A stretch of DNA of 45,820 nucleotides from Aequorivita sp. (GTDB lineage Bacteria; Bacteroidota; Bacteroidia; Flavobacteriales; Flavobacteriaceae), in assembly GCA_024637015.1 (NCBI GenBank), contig JAGXGE010000005.1:1-45820 (forward strand), read 5' to 3'. Below the pieces are notes generated by a model. That model saw only the letters and a list, made by a program, of their open reading frames with translations. It had not been told where the DNA came from and searched no databases. Every line of letters begins with the position of its first letter. Position 1 is the stretch's first letter. Both the position numbers and the translations under genes were made by a program. This document shows, piece by piece, positions 34,543 to 43,600 of this stretch.

Positions 34543-35664
34543 TTATCGGTCAATATCTGGTATTACAAGGTCTAAAGTTGCCATTGATGCAACCAGATCT
34601 CCAATTTTGCCACCCACAGCAATATGATTTAATAATGAAAGGTTTGAAAATCCGGGGGAGCGAAATTTCAGTCGGTATGGGTTTTTAGTTCCCGTGCTTA
34701 TAATATACACGCCAAGTTCCCCTCTGGCGGTTTCTACTTTTTGATAAAATTCTCCTTTTGGCAACTTAATTACCGCGTTTGTTTCTACCTGATAATCCCC
34801 TTCAGGAATATTGTCTATCAATTGTTCAACTATGGCCATGGACTCCCACATCTCCTGGATCCTAACTTCATATCGGGCAAAAGAATCGCCTTCAGTTCTC
34901 AAGGCTTCATTAAAAGTTACTTTGTCTAGGGCACTATAGGGGTGAAGTTTTCTAACATCACAGGAATAACCAGAACCACGGCCAACAGGACCGGAAGCGC
35001 CGTATGAGATGGCATCTTCTTTTGATAACATTCCAACGCCTCTCATCCTTTTTTGAAAAATCACATTATTAGTGAGAAGCGTGTCGTATTCGGGAAGTTT
35101 TGTTTTAAAATGAGTTATAAATTCTTTAACCCTTTTCACAAAATTTGGATGGATATCAAACATTAAACCGCCCGGAATATTGTAGTTCATAGTTAGTCGG
35201 GCGCCACAGGTTTCCTCAAAAATATCGTTGATCATTTCACGATCCCTGAAAGCGTAGAAATAAGTTGTTAATGCGCCAACATCCATTCCCATTACACCCC
35301 ACCATAAATTGTGTGACGCAATCCTGGTCAATTCGCCAATTATTGTCCTAATAACCTTAACACGTTCCGGAACTTCAATTTGAAGTGCATTTTCAACGGC
35401 TAAACAAACAGCTTCATTATTAATATTGGAAGACAAATAATCCATCCTATCGGTTAGATGCACTATTTGCTGATAGCTGTCCCGTTCGCACATTTTTTCT
35501 ATGGAGCGGTGTATGTATCCTAAATCCGGTTCTACTTTTTTGATTGTTTCACCATCTATGGTTAATAACAAACGTAAAACCCCATGAGTTGCAGGATGTT
35601 GAGGCCCCATGTTGATGAAATATTCTTCAGATTTAAAATTGTTATTTATAGTAGTTGTTTCCAT
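34543..35664 (-). CDS. nuoD: NADH-quinone oxidoreductase subunit D
   Basis: A 373-residue 49-kDa-type subunit with no fused NuoC. INMGPQHPATHGVLRLLLTI has the quinone-site histidines, DYLSSNINNEAVCLAVENAL and DVRKLHPYSALDKV follow, and the end VGGKIGDLVASMATLDLVIP with DIDR is typical. It forms the quinone pocket with NuoB. It is separated by 6 bases from nuoC. Confidence 0.95.
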   Translation of the reverse strand: METTTINNNFKSEEYFINMGPQHPATHGVLRLLLTIDGETIKKVEPDLGYIHRSIEKMCERDSYQQIVHLTDRMDYLSSNINNEAVCLAVENALQIEVPERVKVIRTIIGELTRIASHNLWWGVMGMDVGALTTYFYAFRDREMINDIFEETCGARLTMNYNIPGGLMFDIHPNFVKRVKEFITHFKTKLPEYDTLLTNNVIFQKRMRGVGMLSKEDAISYGASGPVGRGSGYSCDVRKLHPYSALDKVTFNEALRTEGDSFARYEVRIQEMWESMAIVEQLIDNIPEGDYQVETNAVIKLPKGEFYQKVETARGELGVYIISTGTKNPYRLKFRSPGFSNLSLLNHIAVGGKIGDLVASMATLDLVIPDIDR

Positions 35665-35670
35665 GTTTAC

Positions 35671-36147
35671 TTATTTAACAATCATATTAATATCATCTAG
35701 GTAATCTTTTCTAAGCGGAAATCCATCCCAGTCTTCGGTTAAAAAGAGCCTTTTCAAATTTGGATGATTATTAAATTTTATTCCGAAGAAATCGAATACT
35801 TCACGTTCGTGAAATTCGGCTGTTTTCCATATATCACAAACCGAATCGAAAACCGGGTTTTCCCTGTCTTCGGTTTTTACTTTAACCACAATTATATGTC
35901 TGTGCGTGGTAGATTCTAAATGGTAAACTACTCCTAATTCTTTTCCCCAATCAACCCCGGTTAAGCAAAACAAATAATCGAAATTGGTTTCGGTATTGTT
36001 TTTTAACTGAAACATTAATTGGTGAAGGTCTGCCGGTTGTACATTTATGTTTAGAAACTGGGATTCTTCTTCGGTAAATTCCAATTCGGAAGTTACAGTG
36101 TCTGGAATCCAGGTGTTTATTAAATATTGTAATGCTTCGTTAGTCAT
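35671..36147 (-). CDS. nuoC: NADH-quinone oxidoreductase subunit C
   Basis: A 158-residue 30-kDa-type subunit. FDYLFCLTGVDWGKELGVVY and SVCDIWKTAEFHEREVFDFF then GIKFNNHPNLKRLFLTEDWD with GFPLRKDY are the family signature. It is a separate gene, not the NuoCD fusion of E. coli or Bacteroides. It scaffolds NuoD and NuoI in the hydrophilic arm. Confidence 0.95.
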   Translation of the reverse strand: MTNEALQYLINTWIPDTVTSELEFTEEESQFLNINVQPADLHQLMFQLKNNTETNFDYLFCLTGVDWGKELGVVYHLESTTHRHIIVVKVKTEDRENPVFDSVCDIWKTAEFHEREVFDFFGIKFNNHPNLKRLFLTEDWDGFPLRKDYLDDINMIVK

Positions 36148-36158
36148 AACCTTCAGTT

Positions 36159-36740
36159 TTATAAACCTTCATCAAATCCATCTATAGGATTTATTTTATG
36201 CTTCATGCTTTCTGTTCGTATTTTATCCTGAAGCATCAACATGCCTTCCAATAAAGCCTCTGGGCGGGGAGGGCATCCCGGCACATAAACATCTACAGGA
36301 ATAACGTGGTCTGCACCTTTTACAACCGAATAGGAATTGTAAAAGAACGGGCCTCCTGATATTGCACAAGCTCCCATTGCAATTACATATTTAGGTTCGG
36401 CCATTTGATCGTATAAACGACGTAAAACCGGGGCCATTTTATTGACAATGGTACCAGCTATTATAATTAAATCGGCTTGTCTTGGGGAAGGTCTTGCAAC
36501 TTCAAAACCAAATCTTGAATAATCGTGGCGGGCAGCTCCTGTTTGCATCATTTCAATAGCACAGCAACTGGTGCCAAAATAAAGTGACCAAAGTGAATTT
36601 GAACGTCCCCAATTAATTATTTTATCTAATGAAGTGACAATTACGTTTGCTCCATTTCCTGCAGGAATAACTTTTCCAGGGAAATCTTCTGGGATTTCTC
36701 CCGGACTTCTGGCCGGGGTATTTGTTTTATCTAGTCCCAT
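36159..36740 (-). CDS. nuoB: NADH-quinone oxidoreductase subunit B
   Basis: A 193-residue subunit that holds the terminal cluster N2. The ligands are in [16 protein letters not shown] (C59, C60), [12 protein letters not shown] and [16 protein letters not shown]. The start overlaps the end of nuoA by 10 bases, indicating coupled translation. Confidence 0.96.
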   Translation of the reverse strand: MGLDKTNTPARSPGEIPEDFPGKVIPAGNGANVIVTSLDKIINWGRSNSLWSLYFGTSCCAIEMMQTGAARHDYSRFGFEVARPSPRQADLIIIAGTIVNKMAPVLRRLYDQMAEPKYVIAMGACAISGGPFFYNSYSVVKGADHVIPVDVYVPGCPPRPEALLEGMLMLQDKIRTESMKHKINPIDGFDEGL

Positions 36741-37081
36741 TTTAATGCTCCTTTTTTCCAGGCGTATGCTAAACCTAATCCCAGTATGAATAAAAATATT
36801 ACAATTTCAATAAGCGCGATAAATCCAACATCTTTGAATACTACGGCCCAAGGAAATAGAAATGCTATCTCCACATCAAAAACCAAAAATAAAATCGCAT
36901 ATAAATAGTAACCGACTTTAAACTGAACCCAAGTAGGTCCAACAGTTTTCATTCCGCTTTCATAAGGCTCCCTCTTTTGTGGATTGTCGGATTTATGTGA
37001 GATTAAATTTGACAGAAAGTTTGCGCCGGCAACCAGCACAATACCTGCTATTAAGAATACTATAATTGCTTCTGAACCCAT
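36731..37081 (-). CDS. nuoA: NADH-quinone oxidoreductase subunit A
   Basis: A 116-residue protein with three membrane helices. [20 protein letters not shown] and [20 protein letters not shown] are the conserved loop and helix 2 with acidic residues. It is the first nuo gene; 83 bases separate it from the reconstructed end of korB (182 from the observed stop), so nuo may be read through from kor or have its own promoter. Confidence 0.95.
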   Translation of the reverse strand: MGSEAIIVFLIAGIVLVAGANFLSNLISHKSDNPQKREPYESGMKTVGPTWVQFKVGYYLYAILFLVFDVEIAFLFPWAVVFKDVGFIALIEIVIFLFILGLGLAYAWKKGALKWD

Positions 37082-37131
37082 TTTTTTAGCTTTAACTACT
37101 CTGTAAAATTATTGGCATTCTTTCACTTTAT

Positions 37132-37149
37132 AACTGATGGAAATCAGTT
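37132..37149. other. Intercistronic hairpin between korB and nuoA
   Basis: AACTGAT (37132-37138), GGAA, ATCAGTT (37143-37149) is a perfect 7-base stem with a GNRA-like tetraloop on the plus strand (TTCC on the transcribed strand). No T run follows, so it is more likely a processing or stability hairpin than a terminator. Confidence 0.4.
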
Positions 37150-37164
37150 TATGAAGATTTAAAA

Positions 37165-37263
37165 TTATTTTACCTGATATGTTTCTCCTGAAAAGAACAG
37201 ATCATCGGTTTTTTTGAATTTGGAGTTTGCTTTTACTTGAGTGGTTAAGTAATCTTCCCTTTC
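37165..37263 (-). other. In-frame extension of korB beyond a TAA stop
   Basis: Directly after the korB stop (37264-37266) the same frame stays open for 32 codons to TAA at 37165-37167. It reads EREDYLTTQVKANSKFKKTD then DLFFSGETYQVK. KorB relatives of about 340 residues end in a similar way with a leucine or phenylalanine-rich SG-T segment, so this is very probably the lost C-terminus. With it the protein would be 337 residues. Confidence 0.8.
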
Positions 37264-38178
37264 TTATAAGGTAACATCCTCAAAACTTCTAATAATCCCT
37301 GTAGCAAGTGGATATTTTAATCTCACCAGCATTTGATGAAGGGTTTTATCTTCTTCTTTAGCATTGTGTACCAAAAGGTCTTCTTGGGTAATCCCGTTTT
37401 CACCAATAGTTACTACTTCTAATTTTAAACCGTTTAAAACAAGACCTTTATCACTTTCTTTACCAAAAATCATAGGTTTACCGTGTTCGAGATAAATTTG
37501 TTTGTCTTCTTTAACATCTTTATCGGTCACATTAGAATAGCATCCATCATTAAAGATTACACAGTTTTGTAGAACTTCCACCAAGGAGGTTCCTTTGAAT
37601 TTATGTGCATCGATAAAAATTTGGGTCATAGCCTTTGGATTATTCCCGCCAATTCTGGCGAAGAAACGGGCATTAGCACCTAACGCAAGTTCTCCCGGAG
37701 AAAAAGGAGGCTGTGTATTTCCGTATGGGGATGATTTTGTTTTTTGGCCTATCAGAGAAGTTGGAGAAAATTGTCCTTTGGTTAATCCGTATATTTCATT
37801 ATTGAACATCACGATATTTAAATCGATATTTCTACGTAACACATGGATAAAATGATTTCCACCAATGGCCATAGAATCCCCGTCCCCAGTCATCACCCAA
37901 ACGCTTAATTTGGGATTGGCTAATTTTACTCCGGAAGCAATCCCCGGAGCTCTACCGTGAATACTGTGCATTCCATAAGTGTCCATATAATAAGGAAAAC
38001 GTGAAGAACATCCAATGCCTGAAATAAATACGGCATCTTCTTTAGCAATTCCCATATCGGGAAGTGCTTTTTGCATTGAACGCAAAACTACGTAATCGTC
38101 ACAACCAGGGCACCATCGTACTTCCTGATCACTTGTAAAATCTTTGAAGGTATATTTTTTTACAGCTGTAGTTTCCAT
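37264..38178 (-). CDS. korB: 2-oxoacid:ferredoxin oxidoreductase subunit beta (2-oxoglutarate type), probably cut short
   Basis: 304 residues to the first stop. It holds the thiamine diphosphate site (VMTGDGDSMAIGGNHFIHVL, residues 95-114), cluster ligands in RWCPGCDDYV (C23, C26), ISGIGCSSRFPYYMDTYG, and a further Cys in VEVLQNCVIFNDGC. The subunit decarboxylates the 2-oxoacid and passes electrons to ferredoxin. The start follows the korA stop by 2 bases. The stop TAA at 37264-37266 interrupts a frame that continues for 32 codons with family-like sequence (see the extension entry). The active-site part is complete, so the product may still work. Confidence 0.92.
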   Translation of the reverse strand: METTAVKKYTFKDFTSDQEVRWCPGCDDYVVLRSMQKALPDMGIAKEDAVFISGIGCSSRFPYYMDTYGMHSIHGRAPGIASGVKLANPKLSVWVMTGDGDSMAIGGNHFIHVLRRNIDLNIVMFNNEIYGLTKGQFSPTSLIGQKTKSSPYGNTQPPFSPGELALGANARFFARIGGNNPKAMTQIFIDAHKFKGTSLVEVLQNCVIFNDGCYSNVTDKDVKEDKQIYLEHGKPMIFGKESDKGLVLNGLKLEVVTIGENGITQEDLLVHNAKEEDKTLHQMLVRLKYPLATGIIRSFEDVTL

Positions 38179-38180
38179 AA

Positions 38181-40046
38181 TTATACTATTTTTTTAAATT
38201 GTTCAATTAATTCGCCGTTAGAAAATGGTAAGCCTTGAATTTTGTTGTGTTGGAAAAATTCAAATTTGCTATGGTTGATTTTTAAAATACTAGCAAATTG
38301 ACCACTGTTTAGTTCGCAAACGATAATTTTTTTGAATCTGGACAAAACCTCTTCCGTATTTTTCGGCATCGGATTTATATAGTTAAAATGTGCAAGGCCA
38401 ATATTTTTATAGCCTTCTTTATTTATTTGTTTCACTGCGGAATGTAAAGCACCATAAGTTCCTCCCCATCCAATCACCAGTAAATCTCCGGAATCTGCAA
38501 ATTCAGTTTCTAAATCGGGGATATTATTTTGCACCAACCTGATTTTTTCAGCTCTTATATGAGTCATCTTTTCGTGGTTTTCCGGCACGTGTGAAACATT
38601 CCCGGTTACACTGTCTTTTTCCAAACCACCAACCCTGTGTTCTAGTCCTGGAGTTCCAGGAATGGCCCAATCTCGTGCAAGGGTTTTTTCGTCCCGGTCA
38701 TAGGGATGCCAATTTTCTTTGCTTTCCGTGATCTTGCGATTCTTAATTTCAGGCAAATCGGCTACATTTCGAATTTTCCATGGAGCCGATCCGTTTGCGA
38801 TATAACCATCAGTTAAAAGTATAACTGGGGTCATATGTTCTAAAGCGAGTCGAGCGGCTTCATAAGCAAAATTAAAACAGTTTCCAGGAGTGCTCGCTGC
38901 AATAACAATTACAGGGCTTTCACCATTTCTGCCATACATAGCCTGAAGAAGATCTGATTGTTCTGTTTTTGTAGGTAATCCTGTCGAAGGACCGCCGCGC
39001 TGTACATTAATGATAACTAAGGGCAATTCGATGATCATCGCTAGGCCAATTGCTTCTCCTTTTAATGCCAAACCTGGTCCTGAAGTTGTTGTAACAGCCA
39101 GATCGCCTGCGAAAGAAGCCCCAATTGCCGAAGTAACACCAGCTATTTCATCTTCAGCCTGAAAAGCTTTTACTCCAAAATGTTTGTGTTTAACAAGTTC
39201 GTGCAATATATCGGTAGCCGGAGTAATTGGATAAGATCCTAAAAACAGTTCTAAACCCGATTTTTCAGCAGCGGCCAATAATCCCCAGGCAGTTGCGGTG
39301 TTACCCATAACGATCCGGTAGGTTCCAACGGGTAGTTTGGCAGGAGAAATTGTATAAGAATTAGGGATAAGTTCTAAAGTTTCGGCATAATAAAAACCTG
39401 CGTTTAAAACTTTCGTATTTGCCTCAATTAAACCCGGTTTGGATTTGAATTTTTTATTGAAAAAATCAATAGTATGTTCTGTAGAACGGTTGTACATCCA
39501 ATAGATCATACCTAAAGAAAACATGTTTTTGGTTCGGGCAAGGGATTTATTATCCAATCCTTCAACATCTTTTAATGCCTCTTTGGTCAAAGAACTCATT
39601 GCTACTTTAATAACCCGGTAGTTTTCAAGACTTCCATCTTCCAACGGATTCGTTTTATAAGCTGCTTTTTCTAAATTCTTTTTTGTAAATGAATCGGTAT
39701 CCACAATTATTGTGTGCCCGGGTTTTACTGAATATAGGTTGGTTTTTAATCCAGCAGGGTTCATGGCGACAAGCAAATCTACATTGTCACCAGGGGTACT
39801 TACCTCAATACTACCAATATGGACTTGGAATCCTGAAACGCCGTACAAACTTCCCTGAGGCGCCCTGATTTCAGAAGGATAGTTTGGAAAGGTAGCGATA
39901 TCATTACCAAACATGGCAGAGGTATCAGTAAACTGCGTTCCTGTTAACTGCATTCCATCTCCTGAATCGCCCACAAAACGGACGACTACCGCTTCCAGTA
40001 CTTCTGGTTGAAGTTCTACTTCACCTGTTTCTGTATTTGTAATCAT
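38181..40046 (-). CDS. korA: 2-oxoacid:ferredoxin oxidoreductase subunit alpha with fused gamma domain
   Basis: 621 residues from the ATG at 40046 (MITNTETGEVELQPEVLEAV); an upstream TTG at 40106 only adds an unlikely leader. The N-terminal gamma domain (about 18-210) has VVRFVGDSGDGMQLTGTQF; the alpha domain has LGSYPITPATDILHELVKHK, QAEDEIAGVTSAIGASFAGD, TTTSGPGLALKGEAIGLAMI and QRGGPSTGLPTKTEQSDLLQ. This is the fused gamma-alpha form common in Bacteroidota and other aerobes with ferredoxin-dependent 2-oxoglutarate oxidation. It is the first gene of korAB and divergent from the ferredoxin gene. Confidence 0.94.
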   Translation of the reverse strand: MITNTETGEVELQPEVLEAVVVRFVGDSGDGMQLTGTQFTDTSAMFGNDIATFPNYPSEIRAPQGSLYGVSGFQVHIGSIEVSTPGDNVDLLVAMNPAGLKTNLYSVKPGHTIIVDTDSFTKKNLEKAAYKTNPLEDGSLENYRVIKVAMSSLTKEALKDVEGLDNKSLARTKNMFSLGMIYWMYNRSTEHTIDFFNKKFKSKPGLIEANTKVLNAGFYYAETLELIPNSYTISPAKLPVGTYRIVMGNTATAWGLLAAAEKSGLELFLGSYPITPATDILHELVKHKHFGVKAFQAEDEIAGVTSAIGASFAGDLAVTTTSGPGLALKGEAIGLAMIIELPLVIINVQRGGPSTGLPTKTEQSDLLQAMYGRNGESPVIVIAASTPGNCFNFAYEAARLALEHMTPVILLTDGYIANGSAPWKIRNVADLPEIKNRKITESKENWHPYDRDEKTLARDWAIPGTPGLEHRVGGLEKDSVTGNVSHVPENHEKMTHIRAEKIRLVQNNIPDLETEFADSGDLLVIGWGGTYGALHSAVKQINKEGYKNIGLAHFNYINPMPKNTEEVLSRFKKIIVCELNSGQFASILKINHSKFEFFQHNKIQGLPFSNGELIEQFKKIV

Positions 40047-40099
40047 AATTTGAATTTTTAAATAGAGATCAAATGTAAAGTCACTTTTCCTTAAAAAGT

Positions 40100-40113
40100 A
40101 TGACAATGGTCAT
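40100..40113. promoter_or_regulatory. Operator-like dyad between korA and the ferredoxin gene
   Basis: ATGAC, AATG, GTCAT is a perfect dyad with 5-base arms and a 4-base spacer, the geometry of CRP/FNR-family sites (TTGAC-N4-GTCAA-like). It lies in the 126-base region between two divergent redox genes, 54 bases from the korA start and 60 from the ferredoxin start. Regulator identity is unknown. Confidence 0.4.
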
Positions 40114-40172
40114 TTAAAAACAGGATGAATCAGACTAAATTTACCTAAAATAATTTTTAAATAATTAGAATT

Positions 40173-40523
40173 ATGGCTATTACAATAACAGACGAATGTA
40201 TTAACTGCGATGCCTGCGTCGTAGAATGTCCAAATAATGCAATTTATGAACCGGATGAGCAATGGGCTTATTCCGATGAAACATCTTTAAGCGGAACTGT
40301 AACTACACCGGGTGGAGAAGAAGTTGATGCCGATGAAAAGCAAGAACCAATCTCAGACGAGTTTTATTTTATAGTTTCTGACAAGTGTACCGAATGTAAA
40401 GGTTTCTTTGATGAACCTCAATGCGCAAAAGTATGCCCGGTAGATTGTTGTGTTCCAGATGAGGATCATGAGGAATCTGAAGCTGAACTTTTAGAAAAGA
40501 AAGCTTGGCTGCACGCTGAATAA
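40173..40523 (+). CDS. Dicluster [4Fe-4S] ferredoxin
   Basis: A 116-residue ferredoxin. The first motif is CINCDACVVECPNNAIYEP (C9, C12, C15, C19); the second is CTECKGFFDEPQCAKVCP with the long insertion between the second and third Cys typical of YfhL/Fdx-type ferredoxins of low potential. A long acidic insert separates the two, and an acidic C-terminus follows. It lies between korAB and the pyruvate oxidoreductase, so it is the likely electron carrier of both and perhaps donor to the Nuo complex (inference). Confidence 0.93.
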   Translation: MAITITDECINCDACVVECPNNAIYEPDEQWAYSDETSLSGTVTTPGGEEVDADEKQEPISDEFYFIVSDKCTECKGFFDEPQCAKVCPVDCCVPDEDHEESEAELLEKKAWLHAE

Positions 40524-40698
40524 GCAGTTAAAAGAAAAATGTTTTCTGAATAATTTTCATTTAATATTTCGGAAAACCCGTTTTAGCATTTCATAAAGTA
40601 AAAAGAGTTGTAATAATTCTTATTTAAGAAATGCATCAAGTTAATTAATGGAATGTTCTTTTTTGAAAATCAGGGCGAGTTAAACTAATATATTCAAA

Positions 40699-43600
40699 AT
40701 GAAAAAAAAATTTCCAAAGCTCATTTGTGACGCGAATGAAGCGGTTGCAAGAGTTGCACACAAGACCAATGAAGTTTGTGCTATTTATCCTATTACACCG
40801 GCTTCCCCAATGGGTGAGCACGTAGATGTTTACAGTTCAAAATCTCAAAAAAATATTTGGGACAATATACCCAGAATTATAGAAATGCAAAGTGAAGGCG
40901 GCGCCGCAGGTGCTGTTCATGGATCTCTTCAGGCAGGAGCTTTAACAACAACCTTTACCGCCTCACAGGGATTGTTGTTGATGATTCCTAATATGTATAA
41001 AATAGCAGGTGAATTATTGCCTTCAGTAATACATGTTGCAGCCAGAACCATTGCTACTCATGCCCTTTCTATTTTTGGGGATCATTCCGATGTAATGGCG
41101 ACAAGACAAACCGGATTTTCTATGATGTTTGGAGGTTCTGTGCAGGAAGCGCAGGACTTTGCATTGATTTCTCAGGTAGCGACCTTGCGGTCCAGAATAC
41201 CGTTTTTGAATATTTTCGACGGTTTCAGAACTTCACATGAAATCGCGAAAATTGATTCTATTCCCGATGATATAATTAAAGCCATGATGCCGGAAGAAAA
41301 CATCATGGACCACAAAAAAAGATCTCTCGATCCGGATCATCCTGTTGTAAGAGGAACCGCTCAAAACCCCGATGTGTTTTTTCAATCCCGGGAAGCTGCA
41401 AACTTATATTACGATAAAGTTCCAGGAATAGTTCAGGAAGTAATGGATGAATTCTATGAACATACCGGACGAAAATACAGTTTGTTCAATTATTTGGGAG
41501 ATCCCGAAGCGGAACGCGTTATAATAATTATGGGGTCCGGAGAAGGTCCGGTTAAAGAAACAGTTGAAACCTTGGCAAATACTGACGAAAAAATAGGAGT
41601 GCTGCTCGTTCGTTTATACAGACCATTCTCTATTTCACATTTTATAGAAAAATTGCCTAAGACGGTTAAAAAAATAGCGGTTTTAGACAGAACAAAAGAA
41701 CCCGGAAGTACAGGTGAGCCTTTATATCTGGATGTCGTGACCGCCTTTGCGGAAAGCGACAGGGAAATGCCGGTTATTATCGGCGGACGTTATGGATTAT
41801 CGTCAAAAGAGTTTACTCCTGCAATGGTAAAAGGTATTTACGATGAGCTTTTAAAAGACAAGCCTAAAAATCATTTCACCATAGGAATAAACGACGATGT
41901 AAGTTTTACAAGTTTATCCTACAATCCTGATTTTGAACCCAAAAAAACAACCATTAACTGTATTTTTTATGGTCTGGGATCTGACGGCACCGTTGGAGCG
42001 AATAAAAATTCAATTAAAATTATTGGCGAAACTACCGATAATTATGTGCAGGGATATTTTGTATACGATTCAAAAAAAGCAGGTTCACAAACGGTATCGC
42101 ATCTTCGTTTTGGACCAGAGCCCATATTTTCTACCTATTTAATAAATATGGCCGATTTTATAGCCTGCCATCAATTTAATTTTGTCGATAAATATGACAT
42201 TCTAAAGAACATTAAAAAAGGAGGAACCTTCCTTCTAAATTCACCTTTTTCCAATGAAGAAGTCTGGGATGAATTGCCCAAGAAAATGCAGGAAAAAATA
42301 GTGGAAAACGAATTGGAGTTTTATGTTATTGATGCCACAAAGGTAGCACAGGAGGCAAATCTGGGCAAAAGAACAAATACGATTCTACAAACCTGTTTCT
42401 TTGCTATTTCGGGCATATTGCCGAAAAATGAAGCCATTCAGAGAATAAAAGATGCCATTGTAAAATCATATTCCAAAAAAGGGGATACGATTGTAAAAAT
42501 GAACTTTAATGCTGTTGATAAATCATTGGAAAATCTTAAAAAGGTTATTTATCCGTTAAAGTCTACAAACAACAGGGAGTTAAAACCAATGATGACCGGT
42601 GCAGAAGACCCATTTGTAAAAGAGGTTTTAGGAAAAATTCTAGCTGGAATGGGCGATGAACTTCCAGTGAGTGCTTTCCCCATTGATGGTACTTTCCCAA
42701 CGGGAACAACACAATTCGAAAAACGGGGGATAGCAGATTTTATTCCAGTTTGGGATGACGCCGACATATGTACTCAATGTAATAAATGTGTCGTGATTTG
42801 CCCACATGCAGCTATTCGCGCGAAGGTCCTTTCTAATGAAGAATTAGTGGGTGCGCCTTCATCTTTAAAAACGGTTTCAGCAAAAGGAAGACCTTTTTCA
42901 AGCGAGAAAGAATCCTATGTTTTACAAGTCTCTCCCGAGGATTGTACTGGTTGTGAGCTTTGTGTAGCAGTTTGTCCGGCTGAGAGCAAAGAGATCGAAA
43001 ATTTTAAATCCATCAATATGAGGAAAAAACTCGATGTTGATGTGGAAGAAAATGTGAACTGGGACTATTTTGTTAATTTGCCCTATTATGACAGAGCAGA
43101 ATTGCAAGTATCCAACATAAAAGGATCTCAGTTTTTAGAACCTTTATTTGAATTTTCAGGAGCTTGTCCCGGTTGTGGAGAAACACCTTATATTAAATTG
43201 CTTACCCAATTGTTTGGCGACAGTATTTTAATCTCCAACGCCACTGGATGTTCCTCTATTTATGGAGGTAATCTGCCAACAACTCCTTACAAAACCAATC
43301 AATTTGGAAGGGGTCCTGCCTGGGCCAATTCACTGTTTGAAGATAATGCGGAGTTTGGTTTAGGGATGAAATTGGCCCTGACCAAAAAACAGGAAATAGC
43401 AGAAGACCTTTTAAAATCCATAGAAGTACTAGTTGGAAGCGAACTAGTAGAAGCTTTATTAAATAATCCTGAAGAAACGCAGGCTCAAAAAGAGGAGAAA
43501 TTCAATCAAATTGAAACTCTTAAAAAAACCCTCGCTATTATTGACAAAAATGATAATGCGTTCAAGTTAAATCAATTAACCGAATATCTTCGCAAGAAAG

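Noticed and set aside
34533-34553. TTG start for nuoH overlapping nuoD
   Set aside because: An ATG seven codons in gives a normal N-terminus and a short intergenic gap.
40047-40106. TTG start for korA 20 codons upstream
   Set aside because: The added residues resemble no family leader, run through the promoter region and would place the dyad inside the gene; the ATG at 40046 is preferred.
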